Notes: generated by a model from the sequence alone, not told the origin. DNA of 44,658 nucleotides from Deltaproteobacteria bacterium (GCA_016936575.1 JAFGXQ010000135.1:1-44658), one strand, 5' to 3'; shown: positions 1-10,250, numbered from the stretch's first letter. Numbers and translations are program-made.

Positions 1-420
1 ATGCCGGTTAAGAGTTAGCTTGGATTGGGCAATCAATGTCACCGGGTCGATGAAACCGATATAACTTCCTCGAAGTTGCTGGATGCGTTGCGAATTATTT
101 TGGGCATCAATATCCTTGTCCACAAGTTCCTGCAAAACGCTTAGTCCTGCAAGTACCATTATACTAATGGTCGTAATTCGCTGTTGGCCGTCAATAACGT
201 CAAAATTTTTGCTATCAACAGATTGAAGGACGAGATACCCCATGTAGTGAGCCGGTTCGCCATCGGGTTCAAACATTCCGGCTATGTCAATCCATAGGTC
301 GTCCCACTCGTCTTCAGTCCAGGAATAATCGCGTTGAAAGGCAGGGACTTTGTATCGCAAACCATTGCCCAAGAGCTGGCGAAATGTTGAATTACTTGTA
401 TTGAAGTTCAAAGCCGTCAT
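1..420 (-). CDS. DUF262 (GmrSD N-terminal-like) protein, partial
   Basis: The minus strand is open from an ATG at 420 to the window edge (140 codons), so the C-terminus is missing. The translation has the DUF262 hallmarks: VPAFQRDYSW near residue 27, YMGYLVLQS near residue 62, and IDGQQRITT near residue 78, the ParB/Srx-like nucleotide-binding motif. An upstream TTAGGAG (431-437) supports the ATG. DUF262 proteins include the GmrS part of GmrSD type IV restriction enzymes that cut modified DNA, SspE-type phosphorothioation effectors, and many uncharacterised proteins. Family membership is well supported. A restriction or defence role is inference, because the C-terminal domain (often DUF1524, an HNH nuclease) lies outside the window. 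Confidence 0.85.
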   Translation of the reverse strand, partial: MTALNFNTSNSTFRQLLGNGLRYKVPAFQRDYSWTEDEWDDLWIDIAGMFEPDGEPAHYMGYLVLQSVDSKNFDVIDGQQRITTISIMVLAGLSVLQELVDKDIDAQNNSQRIQQLRGSYIGFIDPVTLIAQSKLTLNRH

Positions 421-603
421 TTTTTTGATACTCCTAATTTACGTTCATGCCTTGGAAAGTAGCATTAATTCAAGAGAAAATGCATCAGAAATTGTTGTCA
501 GGCCTATTCTGCGGCAGCGCGGTTCGCAGCGAGTGGAACGAATCATCAAACAAGGGTTCGATACTCTATTCGCGTCTCCTGAATCGGGGTGTTCGTTGTC
601 GGT

Positions 604-2913
604 TCAGCCGAACAGTTTTCGGAACAGGCCGCTGACGGGGCCCTGCCATTTGCGAATGATGATGACGGGGCTTGACGAGTGGCGGGCCACTTTTTCGGGG
701 ATGTCCCCGAGGAGCATTTGCTTGAACGCTTTGGGGGGCGCCGCACCGATGACGACGAGATCGTAGTCTTTGGCGGCGCGCGCGATACCCGCGGCAACGG
801 AGTTCGCCCGCACAATGTGTTTGCCGGTGTTGCCTTTCAGATGCAATGCGGCAATCGACCCTTCAATTCGCTGCAGCGCGGCGTTTTCTTCGGCTTTATC
901 GGCGTCCTTTTTCACCACCACACACGCATCGACGGTGGCGTGGAACAGGGTGGAGAATCCGTTGGAGAAATCGGCGCCCAGCGTGGCATTCGGACCGCCG
1001 GAGGTGGCGAGGAGAATGCGTTTCTTTTCGCTGTCGGTCATTTTCGCCAGCGCCAGATCGCACGGACAATGGCGAATCATCTGGTCGGTGATCTGGCCGA
1101 AAATGCGGTCGCGGGTGTTGGCAAATCCTTTCCAGCCCATCACCAGAATGTCGGCATTCAGAGCCCGAACCGCGTCGATGATCGCATCCCCGGCGCTATG
1201 GCCCAATCGCAGGTCGCTGACGAACGGAACCCCCAGTTCGGCAGCCCGTTTTTCAGCGGCGCGCAGCAGCGGTTTGGAATGGTGTGCCATCTTCACGCCT
1301 TCGCGAATAGGCAGCTGCTTGGGAACCTGCACCACGGTGAGGCCCACCAGTATACCGTCTTTCTGTTTGGCCAGCGCTGCGGCCATGTCGATGAGGCTGT
1401 TTACGGTATACGGGTTCGACAAAGGAACAACGATGGTGAATTTGTTTTGGGTCTGCGGTTTGCCGGGGGATTCCAGTTCGAGAGTTTGCGGTTTTCGTCC
1501 ACGGACACGGCGTTCAAATACCGAAAAGTAAAGTAACAGACCGAACACCGTCCACCCTATGACAAACAGCCAGGGCCTCGGGTCGAACACAATTTGGTAA
1601 AGGGCGAGCGCCAGATTAATGACAAAACCGGCCAGTGGTAATATGGGATACAACGGCATTCGATAGGGGCGCTCCAGGCTAGGCTCCTTACGGCGCAACG
1701 CGATCAACGCGAGATTGACCATGGCGAACACGAGCAAAAACATAATACTCGCCGCGGACCCGAGCGCGTTTACCGGAAGAACCACCGCTGTGATCAGGAA
1801 GACGGCGCCGGTCGCCAGAATTGCAATGTGCGGAGTACGGCTCTTCGGATGAATGGCGGCCATTCGGTCGGGAAGCCAACCGTCCCGGGCCATTGAAAAA
1901 GCCACTCTCGATGAAGCCAGAACAGTCGCATTGAGTGCGCTGACGGTGGACAGAACCCCTCCGAGCACTATCAGAAACACGCCGATGCCGGGCATCATTT
2001 GGGCAGATGCTTTCACAATGGCGGTTTCCTGATACTTCCCGAGGAACTCCCAAGACGTCATATCTTCGGGATGCACCGCCCCCAAGGAAACAAGTAATAC
2101 ACAAAGATAAATGAATACGGTTACACCAACGGAAACAAATGTCGCCTTGGGGATATTTTTACCGGGGTCTTTGATTTCCTCGGCCACCGTGGCAATGAGA
2201 TCATATCCCTCAAACGCGATAAATGTGAGGCCCATGGCGATGAAGACACCACTGACCCCTTTGGGGAAAAACGGTTTGAATTCGGCCTGGGTGGCGGGAA
2301 TGTCTTCGGCCACGGCTTCGATGCCGAAAATGATAAACACCACCAGTACTGCGATTTTGGCGATCACCATGATGTTTTCGGTTTTGCCGGTTACCGCTGC
2401 ACCCTTTACGTTCAACAGAGTGAACGAAATACCCGACAACAGAATCCAAAAAACCACCGCGGCGTGTTCTCCCGCCACCGATGCCATGACGTGCGCAGTG
2501 TTGGGAAAATAGCGCAGCAGAAATTCCATGAAGTAGGAGCCGAAACCGGCGGCGTACAATGCGCAGGCAACGGTGTAGGCGAACTACAACCACCATCCGG
2601 CGGTGAAACCGAGTACCTCGGGAAACGCGTGTTTCACATATGCGTATCCGCCTCCGGCTTTGGGAATGGAGGAAGCCAATTCAGAATACACCATTGCGGT
2701 AATCAGGGTGACCACCCCGTTGAGTGCGAATGCCAGAATAGCAGCAGGGCCGGCTTCACCGCAGGCGATTCCGGTCAGAACGAATATTCCCGCGCCGATC
2801 ATCGCCCCTACGCCAATCATGGTGGCGTCGAAAAAGCCGAGGGTTCGCGCGAAAGACACTTCTTCGTTTGAAGCCGATTCTTTTTCGCTGTGCTGCGGGA
2901 GCTGATTATCCAT
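604..2913 (-). pseudogene. APC-family amino acid permease with C-terminal Usp domains, interrupted by in-frame TAG
   Basis: Two same-frame pieces form one gene: 2913-2584 encodes the N-terminus (TMIGVGAMIGAGIFVLTG, the substrate-binding TM1 of APC permeases) and the frame resumes directly after a TAG at 2584-2586. The second piece continues through about ten more hydrophobic segments. Two UspA-like domains follow in the cytoplasmic tail, the first ending in an ADILVMGWKG-type segment and the second in DLVVIGAAPP. The intact protein would be about 769 residues and should import amino acids. The stop falls in a segment reading GWWL-stop-FAYTVACALYA, where relatives usually have Trp, so a single TGG-to-TAG change explains it. 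TAG ends other genes here (for example at 8757 and 23264), so general recoding is unlikely. A sequencing error is the main alternative. Confidence 0.85.
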
Positions 2914-3060
2914 AGGTCGAAACTATATCACAAGGGGCCGTCTTGTCAGACTCTTTTCTGTTTCAGGAGAATTCTGACGGGAAAATTGTGTTTTTTTGAA
3001 ATAATTTATGCCCCTGCGGGGTTGTATAAGTTGGTCGATTACGATGACGAAGGTGAAGAG

Positions 3061-3417
3061 ATGAAAAGGCACACCGGTTCAATGGAAAAAGTGTTGTTTT
3101 TCAGCGGCATGGCTGTTGCGCTGTTTTCCATTTCGGGGGTGAATGACCGAGGGGGTTCCACCGGTCTGGATATGGTTTCGTCCCATCAGATGGAAATCGA
3201 TCAAAGCCTGTCTCTTTCAGCAAATGGTCACTTGCAGACAGGTTCTGTCGACACGCAGGATGATCCCGAACAGGAGTGGATGATCCAAACAATCGTCGTT
3301 CCGCTCGCCGCTGCGATGGGTTCGATTTTTCAGGCGGTTTGTTCGCCGGTTCATCGCGTTCGCGCAACGAATGTGATCTGTTTCGCGCCCAAACAGGGGC
3401 CCCCCATCGTTTCCTGA
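3061..3417 (+). CDS. Small hypothetical exported protein
   Basis: An open frame of 118 codons starts at ATG 3061 behind GAAGGTGAAGAG, a purine-rich ribosome-binding region. The frame is open further upstream, but this start places a hydrophobic segment (VLFFSGMAVALFSIS) near the N-terminus after two lysine/arginine residues, as in a signal peptide. A second short hydrophobic stretch (IVVPLAAAMGSIFQAV) lies near residue 85. I recognise no domain. It precedes the HEAT-repeat gene on the same strand by 70 bp. Its small size and lack of a known family make it less certain than its neighbours. Confidence 0.45.
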   Translation: MKRHTGSMEKVLFFSGMAVALFSISGVNDRGGSTGLDMVSSHQMEIDQSLSLSANGHLQTGSVDTQDDPEQEWMIQTIVVPLAAAMGSIFQAVCSPVHRVRATNVICFAPKQGPPIVS

Positions 3418-3487
3418 TTCTGAGAACTGTTTCATATACGGCAATGTGGACAGCGCGGTTTGTGCTGTCGTGTGATTCGGGAGAAAA

Positions 3488-4177
3488 ATGATGAACATAT
3501 ATACAAGAAGAATTCTGGCTGCGTATTTGGCCAGTGCAACCATATCGTTGACCGCAGGCGTTTCCGAGGCAGCACTGCCCAAAGCCGAGGCGTTTCCGGT
3601 GCAGCTGGTAGAGAATATTCTGGACGAGGTGGAAGGCGACGATATGGACGTGAACGAAAAAGCGCGCGCCATACTGGCCATCGCCAATGACAAACGAACA
3701 GATGTTCGGGTTCGCGTCTGCGATTTTCTCGCCGTTGAACTGGAGCGGCTGCCCCTTTCTTACACCGAACAGATATTTGAGAAACTGGCCGAAGATCCTG
3801 AGCTCGTTGTTCGCAGACAGTTGGGGCGAGCCGTGTTCAAGGCGTTGGATTCAGCGTCTGTGCTGAACCGAACCCGTATGGTCACCCATTGGGCACTCTC
3901 TGATGTATCGGCGGTTCGCCGAATCGCTGCCAATGCGTTGCAGCAGGATCTGTTCTGTCTGGGGGGCAGTGCGGTGGCCAATCATCTCGCAGACGATGAA
4001 GATGTGTGTGTACGTGCGGCGGTGGTTTCCATGGTTAAAAGCCGTCATCATGAAAACCCGGCACACTACGGCCCGGTGCTTGAAAAGCTGACCCGTGACG
4101 CCGAACCGGCCGTTCGCGAGGCAGCAACACGGCTGTACAATAAAATGGTTCGTGAAAATGCGAGCGGCGTGAACTGA
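3488..4177 (+). CDS. Exported HEAT-repeat protein
   Basis: This 229-residue protein starts at one of two adjacent ATGs (3488 or 3491) behind GGGAGAA. The N-terminus has a signal peptide (positive MNIYTRR, hydrophobic LAAYLASATISLTAG, then an Ala-rich cleavage region VSEAA). The rest consists of about five helical HEAT-like repeats; recurring units such as DVRVRVCDFLAVEL, SAVRRIAANALQQD and PAVREAATRLYNKM are visible. HEAT solenoids are binding scaffolds without catalysis, so this is probably a periplasmic protein-interaction module. Its partner is unknown. Its stop codon abuts that of the convergent downstream gene with no spacer. Confidence 0.75.
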   Translation: MMNIYTRRILAAYLASATISLTAGVSEAALPKAEAFPVQLVENILDEVEGDDMDVNEKARAILAIANDKRTDVRVRVCDFLAVELERLPLSYTEQIFEKLAEDPELVVRRQLGRAVFKALDSASVLNRTRMVTHWALSDVSAVRRIAANALQQDLFCLGGSAVANHLADDEDVCVRAAVVSMVKSRHHENPAHYGPVLEKLTRDAEPAVREAATRLYNKMVRENASGVN

Positions 4178-5197
4178 TTACTTACAGTCGCAGAGTTGGT
4201 CTTTGATGTCTGCCAGTGTCTGTTCGCCGTCGGTGATCAGTTCGTCCATGATTTCCTGAATGGACATGATTTCGTCGACCAGACCGACGGCCTGGCCGGC
4301 CATCAATGACCCGAAGTCGGTATCGCCGTCGACCACCGCGTTTCGCAGGGCACCCATCCAGAAACGTTCCACCTCATACTGGGCGTCGTTGCGGTTGATT
4401 TCGTTGCTTTCCAGCTTTTCAATCAGTTCGAGCTGTAACTTTCCGAATTTCACGTGACCTTCGTTTCTCAGCGCGCGAACCGGTATCACCGGGAGTCGGC
4501 TGTCAAAAGCCGGAGTGGCAATCGCATCGCGGGCCTTGGCCTTGATAAACTGTTCTTTAAATTTGTAGTGGGCGGTACACTCCTTGCTCATTACAAAGCG
4601 GGTGCCCAGCTGTACCCCCATTGCTCCCATGGTCAGCATATGCGCCATCATGCGACCGGTGGCGATGCCGCCCGCGACGAAAATCGGTACATTATCAACT
4701 TTAAACAGGATCTGCTGCAACAGTACCGTGAGTGCCACCGGACCGATATGCCCGCCCGCTTCAGAACCTTCCAGGATAAGCGCATCAGCGCCCATGCTGA
4801 TGAGTTTGTATGCCAGCGCTTCGGTTGCGGCGAAGCAGAGCACCTTGGCGCCCCTTTTTTTCACCTGTGCGATTTCTTTGGCACGGGGAATGGAACCGGC
4901 GAACACAACGGTTTCCACATCCATGTTCAGAACCATATCGAGGTGATTTTTGTAGTTGGGCGAAACCGTAATGAGATTAACGCCGAAGGGATTATCTGAC
5001 ATCTCTCTGGTTTTGAGAATTTCCGCTTCAAATGCATCCACCGGTGCGTTTCCTCCGGCCAGCAAGCCGAGACCGCCGGCGTTACCGACAGCGGTGACCA
5101 GTTTTGCATCACTGACCCATGTCATGGCCCCACACATGATTGGATATTTCGAACCGAGGAAAGCGGATCCCTTTTTCATTAACTTCTCGATATACAA
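4178..5197 (-). CDS. Nitronate monooxygenase / FabK-like flavoprotein
   Basis: This is an FMN-dependent TIM-barrel protein of the NMO/2-nitropropane dioxygenase family, which also contains the enoyl-ACP reductase FabK. Visible features are the N-terminal YPIMCGAMTWVSDAKLVTAV, NAGGLGLLAGG, the SEAGGHIGP loop with the conserved His, and the phosphate-binding FVAGGIATG followed by GAMGVQLGTRF. I chose the TTG at 5197 because AAGGAG (5205-5210) lies 7 nt upstream; the frame is open to a GTG at 5233 without such a site. The protein would be 339 residues. Activity on nitronates versus enoyl-ACP cannot be decided from sequence alone. The gene sits alone between convergent and divergent neighbours. 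Confidence 0.85.
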   Translation of the reverse strand: MYIEKLMKKGSAFLGSKYPIMCGAMTWVSDAKLVTAVGNAGGLGLLAGGNAPVDAFEAEILKTREMSDNPFGVNLITVSPNYKNHLDMVLNMDVETVVFAGSIPRAKEIAQVKKRGAKVLCFAATEALAYKLISMGADALILEGSEAGGHIGPVALTVLLQQILFKVDNVPIFVAGGIATGRMMAHMLTMGAMGVQLGTRFVMSKECTAHYKFKEQFIKAKARDAIATPAFDSRLPVIPVRALRNEGHVKFGKLQLELIEKLESNEINRNDAQYEVERFWMGALRNAVVDGDTDFGSLMAGQAVGLVDEIMSIQEIMDELITDGEQTLADIKDQLCDCK

Positions 5198-5391
5198 TTG
5201 CCTTCTCCTTGTGTTTCCCATATCCAACCGCACAGGCGATTGGAGAAATGGCGCTGTATCACAATACCTTTAGGTTTCATCCAAAAAATGACTCTGGCAA
5301 ATGATTTTCTATTTCGCTTATCGATTTGATAGTAGATATTATTTAAAGATTATGGACAATATGGATTATATAGTGACAATTCGGTCAATAT

Positions 5392-5424
5392 TTTCTTTTA
5401 AAATGTTACAGATTTCTTTTAAAA
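5392..5424 (+). repeat. Two direct copies of TTTCTTTTAAAA upstream of the activase gene
   Basis: Identical 12-bp units lie at 5392-5403 and 5413-5424, with starts 21 bp apart (two helical turns). They sit in an AT-rich 278-bp intergenic stretch, about 50-85 bp before the activase start codon. The spacing on one DNA face suggests a regulator-binding site, but no regulator is known. Chance AT-rich similarity is possible. Confidence 0.4.
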
Positions 5425-5475
5425 GCAGTTTCTGACAGGAGCGTTCTACAAATTTGAACCGGAAAGCACAGTTTA

Positions 5476-8400
5476 ATGACAGACAGTACTAATATATATG
5501 TGGGGTTGGATGTGGGGTCAACCACAGCGAAAGCGGTTGTGGTGGACGAGAATAATAAAGTGATCTGGAAACAATATCAGCGACACAATGCGCGTCAGCA
5601 GGAGCTGGTATTGGAGTACTTGAATGCCATAGAGAGGGATTTTGCCGGAAAGAATGTCACCGTATTCACCACGGGATCGGGTGGACGGACGGTTGCCGAT
5701 ATTATCGGCGGCGTGCATGTGCAGGAAGTGAACGCCGTGACCGTGGCCACTGAAAAACTTCACCCCAACGCCGGGTCCGTGGTGGAACTTGGGGGACAGG
5801 ATTCGAAAATCATCATCTGGAAGCGGGATCGGCATGGCCGAAAGTCGTCGATATCATACATGAACGACAAGTGTGCCGGCGGCACCGGTGCGACCCTCGA
5901 CAAGATTTTTTCGAAGGTGCACCTGAGCCCGGAGGACATTTCGAAAATTTCGGCCAAAGGAAAAAGCATTCACCATATCGCAGCCAAATGCGGCGTATTC
6001 GCCGAAACCGATGTGGTAGGTCTGCTGAAGGCCGGAGTGGCTGAGGACGAAATCGTGGTGTCGCTGTGCAATGCGATAGTAAAGCAGAATATAGAGGTGC
6101 TGTTGCACGGTAATGTATTGTCTGATGACGTATTGCTGCTTGGCGGCCCCCACACGTATTTCAGCGCGTTTGTGGATATATGGCGTGCGGAAGTGCCCGA
6201 AATATGGAAGCTGCACCACTGGGAACCCAAGAAGCGTCCCATTGAGGAACTGATTTATGTTCCCGACGACGCCCAGTATTTTGCGGCCATGGGTGCTGTA
6301 TGGTTTGGCCGGGAGTCGTATTCCATGCTGTCTTCCGGGCGACAATTACCGATTTATCTGGGGGCGTCGGTGCTTTCCAAATCGATTGAGGAGTCGAAAA
6401 CCACGGTCTCTAAAACGTTGGGGGTGGTGCTGCCCGGGTTGGTGGATTCTGAAGAAGAAGCAGAGGCGTTTGCGGCGAAGTATGCGGTGCCGCCGTTTGT
6501 TGCGCCCGGTTTTAAAAAGGGTGCGGTGGTGAAAGGATACCTGGGAATTGACGGCGGTTCCACCAGTTCGAAGTTGGCCATTGTCGATGAAGACGGGAAG
6601 TTGATTTATAAAGATTACGTTCTGTCCAAGGGCAATCCGATTGTGGACGTGGTGGCCATGTTCAAAGACATTTTGGCCTTTGAAAAACAACACGGCATTC
6701 GATTTGATATTCAGAAGGCGGGAGTGACCGGGTACGCGTCGTCCATTTTAAAAACGGCGTTTTCGTTGGACAGCCAGGTGGTGGAGACCATCGCGCATTT
6801 GAAGTCGGCCAAGCAGTATTACGGTGACGTGGATATTATCTGTGATGTGGGCGGTCAGGATATCAAGGTGATGTTCATGAAACACGGGCGCGTGGTGGAC
6901 ATCAAGCTGAACACCCAATGCAGTGCCGGAAACGGATATTTTCTGCAGTCGATGGCCAATCAGTTCGATGTGCCGATTGAGCAATATGCGCAGCGGGCCT
7001 TTTCTGTGCGTAAGGCACCGTCGTTCAATTACGGGTGCGCGGTGTTCATGGAACAGGACAAAGTGAATTTTCAGCAGTTGGGGTGGACCAAAGATGAAAT
7101 CATGTGCGGTCTGGCGCTGGTATTGCCTCAGAATATTTGGAACTACGTGGTACAGGAAACGAACCTCCCCAGACTCGGCAAGCGATTTCTGTTGCAGGGG
7201 GGAACTCAAAAAAACCTGGCGGCGGTAAAAGCACAAGTGGATTTTATTCAGGGTCGTGTCAATGATGCGTGGGTGGGCGTGCACAAGTATGCCGACGTGG
7301 CGGGCGCTATCGGTGCGGCGGTCGAAGCGAAGCAGCAGACCGTGGGTACGGAACGGCGGTTTATCGGTATCGAACAGGCCGTGAAGGTGACCTTTATCTC
7401 TACCAACAATGAGACAACACGGTGCCGTTTCTGTTCGAATAAGTGCACGCGAACGTTCATCGACATTTCGGTGCCGGGCGAAAAAAAGGTTCGTCATATT
7501 TCGGGATATGCGTGTGATAAAGGTGCCTCCGAAAGTGTGGAAGAGATGAAGGCGGCTCAGCAGGCGAGAAATGAAACCCTGAAAGATAGCCCCAATCTGG
7601 TGGCGTTCGCCGAGGAGAAGGTATTTTCTCCCTATCCGGCGCCCATGCATGACCCGGTGTTGTGCAGCGCAGATGTTCTGGCGAAACGTGCGAAGATGGT
7701 GGTAGGAATCCCCAGGCTTTTAAACATGTTCTATTATGCACCGTTTTATTATGCCTACTTCAGTGCGCTGGGGGTCGGCGAGATTGTATACAGTGATGTC
7801 ACGTCGAAGCAGCTGTGGTCCAAGGGGAACAAGTGGGGCTCCATTGACCCGTGTTTCCCGGCTAAAGTCGCGCCTGCTCATGTGTACAACCTGATGCAGA
7901 AAAAAGAAGTCACGCATATCTGTTTTCCGATGATTACGCATCTTGAATCGGTGGTGACCAATACCCTCGGAAACAACGCGTGTGTGATTCAGATGGGAAC
8001 GCCCGAGGTGGTGGACGCCGCGTTTACCAAAGGGCGAAATCATTTTACAGATTCGCAAGTGGACTACTGGAAGCCACTGGTTCGGATGGATCGCCGGGAA
8101 GAGGCCTTCGGCAATCTGTATGAGTACTTTAAAGATATTCTCGGTGTTACCGAAGCCGAAAATCGATATGCGGTGCAATGCGGTTATTCGGCGATGGACA
8201 AGTATCTTTCAACGCTTCGCAGCAAAGGTATTGAAATTATCAACCGGCTGGTTGATGAAGATAAAATCGGTATTTTGTTTATCGGACATCCGTATCATCA
8301 CGATAGTGGGTTGAATCATGGGATTCTTCAGGATTTTGCGGCATCAGGTTTTCCGGTTTTGTGTATCGAATCGTTACCTGTCTCCAAACAGTTTTTGGTG

Positions 8401-8757
8401 CCGCTGTTCGGAGACGATTCTCTGGGTATGGATGCAGAGGATATTACAGATGTGTGGCAGCGGAATTTCAATCGCAATACCAATGTGAAAATCTGGGCGG
8501 CAAAGGTCGCCGCCCGGCATCCGAACCTGGCTGTTGTGGATATGAGCAGCTTCAAGTGCGGTCACGATGCCCCAACGTATTCATATATTGATCGCATTTT
8601 AGATGCATCGGAAACGCCTCACTTTCTATTTCACGATATTGATCAGAATAAACCTGCTTCCACTATCAGCATTCGTATTCAGTCGATTGAGTACTTTCTG
8701 GAAGAGGAGCAGGCACGACTTAAGGAACGGGTAAAGAGTGCGTCGAAAAGCGCATAG
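5476..8757 (+). CDS. Double acyl-CoA dehydratase activase (BadF/BadG/HgdC-type) with C-terminal DUF2229-like region
   Basis: This 1093-residue protein contains two ASKHA ATPase domains (about 5-285 and 350-640), each opening with a phosphate-binding DxGSTxxK-type loop (LDVGSTTAKAVVV; IDGGSTSSKLAIV). In HgdC-type activases two cysteines per subunit hold a [4Fe-4S] cluster between monomers and ATP hydrolysis drives an electron to the dehydratase. Here domain 1 has Cys133 (DKCAGGTGA) and Cys172 (AAKCGVF), and domain 2 has Cys482 (TQCSAGNGY) and Cys521 (NYGCAVF), both pairs 39 residues apart. From about residue 650 a CRFCSNKC motif and a DUF2229/COG3580-like region follow. The exact substrate is unknown. 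The next two genes are tightly linked, consistent with an operon. Confidence 0.9.
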   Translation: MTDSTNIYVGLDVGSTTAKAVVVDENNKVIWKQYQRHNARQQELVLEYLNAIERDFAGKNVTVFTTGSGGRTVADIIGGVHVQEVNAVTVATEKLHPNAGSVVELGGQDSKIIIWKRDRHGRKSSISYMNDKCAGGTGATLDKIFSKVHLSPEDISKISAKGKSIHHIAAKCGVFAETDVVGLLKAGVAEDEIVVSLCNAIVKQNIEVLLHGNVLSDDVLLLGGPHTYFSAFVDIWRAEVPEIWKLHHWEPKKRPIEELIYVPDDAQYFAAMGAVWFGRESYSMLSSGRQLPIYLGASVLSKSIEESKTTVSKTLGVVLPGLVDSEEEAEAFAAKYAVPPFVAPGFKKGAVVKGYLGIDGGSTSSKLAIVDEDGKLIYKDYVLSKGNPIVDVVAMFKDILAFEKQHGIRFDIQKAGVTGYASSILKTAFSLDSQVVETIAHLKSAKQYYGDVDIICDVGGQDIKVMFMKHGRVVDIKLNTQCSAGNGYFLQSMANQFDVPIEQYAQRAFSVRKAPSFNYGCAVFMEQDKVNFQQLGWTKDEIMCGLALVLPQNIWNYVVQETNLPRLGKRFLLQGGTQKNLAAVKAQVDFIQGRVNDAWVGVHKYADVAGAIGAAVEAKQQTVGTERRFIGIEQAVKVTFISTNNETTRCRFCSNKCTRTFIDISVPGEKKVRHISGYACDKGASESVEEMKAAQQARNETLKDSPNLVAFAEEKVFSPYPAPMHDPVLCSADVLAKRAKMVVGIPRLLNMFYYAPFYYAYFSALGVGEIVYSDVTSKQLWSKGNKWGSIDPCFPAKVAPAHVYNLMQKKEVTHICFPMITHLESVVTNTLGNNACVIQMGTPEVVDAAFTKGRNHFTDSQVDYWKPLVRMDRREEAFGNLYEYFKDILGVTEAENRYAVQCGYSAMDKYLSTLRSKGIEIINRLVDEDKIGILFIGHPYHHDSGLNHGILQDFAASGFPVLCIESLPVSKQFLVPLFGDDSLGMDAEDITDVWQRNFNRNTNVKIWAAKVAARHPNLAVVDMSSFKCGHDAPTYSYIDRILDASETPHFLFHDIDQNKPASTISIRIQSIEYFLEEEQARLKERVKSASKSA

Positions 8758-8774
8758 CCCGTGGTGATTTGAAA

Positions 8775-10250
8775 ATGACAGAAAAGAAAATACAGAACAC
8801 AGTGCGTCCTCCCAAATTTGTTCATCAGGAGCAGTGGGAAGGCTATACATACAAACCGTGGCTGAAAAAAGACAAGAAGAACGTAACCGTGATGTTTAAT
8901 TTTCTGGAGCGTCGAAAGTCATATTTTTTGGCCGCGTATTTTCATCGAAAAAAAATCAATTTCATCGATATGGGAGATCACGTAAAGGAAGACGTGACCT
9001 ACGGCAAGCTGTACGGCAACCGGATGGAATGTAATCCCATGTATTTTACCTCCGGCAGCATGATTCGGAATCTGCTCAAAATCGAAAAAGAAACGGGGCT
9101 CTCGAAAGAAGAGATATCGAAACGGTATATCTTTTTATGCGGCGGTGGACAGTGCGGTCCGTGCAGGTACGGAATGTATCCGCAGGAATACCTGAAGGTA
9201 GCCAATGAGGCAGGGTTTAAAGATTTTAGAGTGCTGATTTTCTCGTCTGACCTAGGCAAAGTTCCCGGCTCGAAACAACATGCGTTCAAGTTTGATTTGC
9301 CGTTTCGCATTAATATGGGTATCGCGTTGATTCTGGCGGATCTGATGCACGCCGCGGAATGTTCATTGCGCGCCTATGCGGTGAATCGAAAAGAAGCGGA
9401 AGCCGAGTTGGATAAGGCGGATAAAATGATTCGCAAAGCGTTTGAGAGTCGGCTCTATCTGTGGACGCTTCCCCGCATGTTGAAGAAAATCGGCAAAATG
9501 TTTGCAGATATTCCGCTTCGCGACGAACAATTACCGCTGATTTATGTGACCGGCGAGTTTTTTGCCAATCTGGCTCACAATGATGGAAATTATCACCTCC
9601 GTCGCTTTATAACCGATGAGGGATGCGAGGTGATTCCCGGTAGTTTCACGCAACGCACGCTGTACGACAACTGGCGCAGAACCGTGGAGGCAAAGCGCGG
9701 AATCAAATACGCTTCCGACCCGGAAGAAATCGCGTTCTTCGAGAAGTCGTTGAAAAAGCAACGAACCAGCACCAAAGTGATTACGTATTTCTACAACAAG
9801 TACGTGGCGGCACTGAACCCTGCTGCGTATCGTTCCCGTACAGAGTTGATGGACATGGATACGCTCGCCGAGTTGGCGCGTAAACATTATCATCCTGAAA
9901 TTTTCGGCGGTGAGGGGAACCTTGAAATCGCCGAGGCGATTCATCTGGCCCAGGAAGATGCTATCGACGGATTTATTTCAAGTAAGCCGTTCGGATGCAT
10001 GCCCTCCTCCGGCGTATCGGACGGCGTACAGGCAAAAGTGCTGTCGATGTTTCCTGAATTGAATTTTCTTTCTATCGAAACCAGCGGTGATAATGACGTG
10101 AGTATTTTGAGCCGGGTGTCGATGCTGCTATTGAAAGCGAAACAGCGTCACGCTGCAAAAAGAAATGCCCTAACTCCCATGGAACAGGTGGTTTCGGCTG
10201 AAGCGGAAGCAGAAGATGCCGTTGCAAAGCGGGGAGAGCAGTTTGCATGA
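8775..10250 (+). CDS. 2-hydroxyacyl-CoA dehydratase-like (COG3581-type) protein
   Basis: This 491-residue protein starts 17 bp after the activase; I use the ATG at 8775 rather than the in-frame TTG at 8769. Features are a Cys-rich CGGGQCGPCRYGMYPQEY near residue 125 and SKPFGCMPSSGVSDGVQAKV near residue 405, both typical of the dehydratase-like C-terminal part found in very long activase-related proteins. In many anaerobes this part is fused to the double activase in a protein of about 1400 residues (family knowledge); here the two are separate genes. It probably carries an Fe-S centre served by the activase. The physiological substrate is unknown. Confidence 0.8.
   Translation: MTEKKIQNTVRPPKFVHQEQWEGYTYKPWLKKDKKNVTVMFNFLERRKSYFLAAYFHRKKINFIDMGDHVKEDVTYGKLYGNRMECNPMYFTSGSMIRNLLKIEKETGLSKEEISKRYIFLCGGGQCGPCRYGMYPQEYLKVANEAGFKDFRVLIFSSDLGKVPGSKQHAFKFDLPFRINMGIALILADLMHAAECSLRAYAVNRKEAEAELDKADKMIRKAFESRLYLWTLPRMLKKIGKMFADIPLRDEQLPLIYVTGEFFANLAHNDGNYHLRRFITDEGCEVIPGSFTQRTLYDNWRRTVEAKRGIKYASDPEEIAFFEKSLKKQRTSTKVITYFYNKYVAALNPAAYRSRTELMDMDTLAELARKHYHPEIFGGEGNLEIAEAIHLAQEDAIDGFISSKPFGCMPSSGVSDGVQAKVLSMFPELNFLSIETSGDNDVSILSRVSMLLLKAKQRHAAKRNALTPMEQVVSAEAEAEDAVAKRGEQFA

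Noticed and set aside
679..1536. Long plus-strand ORFs opposite the permease/Usp gene
   Set aside because: They are antisense shadows of a strongly conserved minus-strand coding sequence and have no family features.
2584..2586. TAG in the permease as a sense codon (recoding)
   Set aside because: TAG ends several intact genes in the window, for example at 8757 and 23264, so general recoding is unlikely; a point mutation or a sequencing error is simpler.
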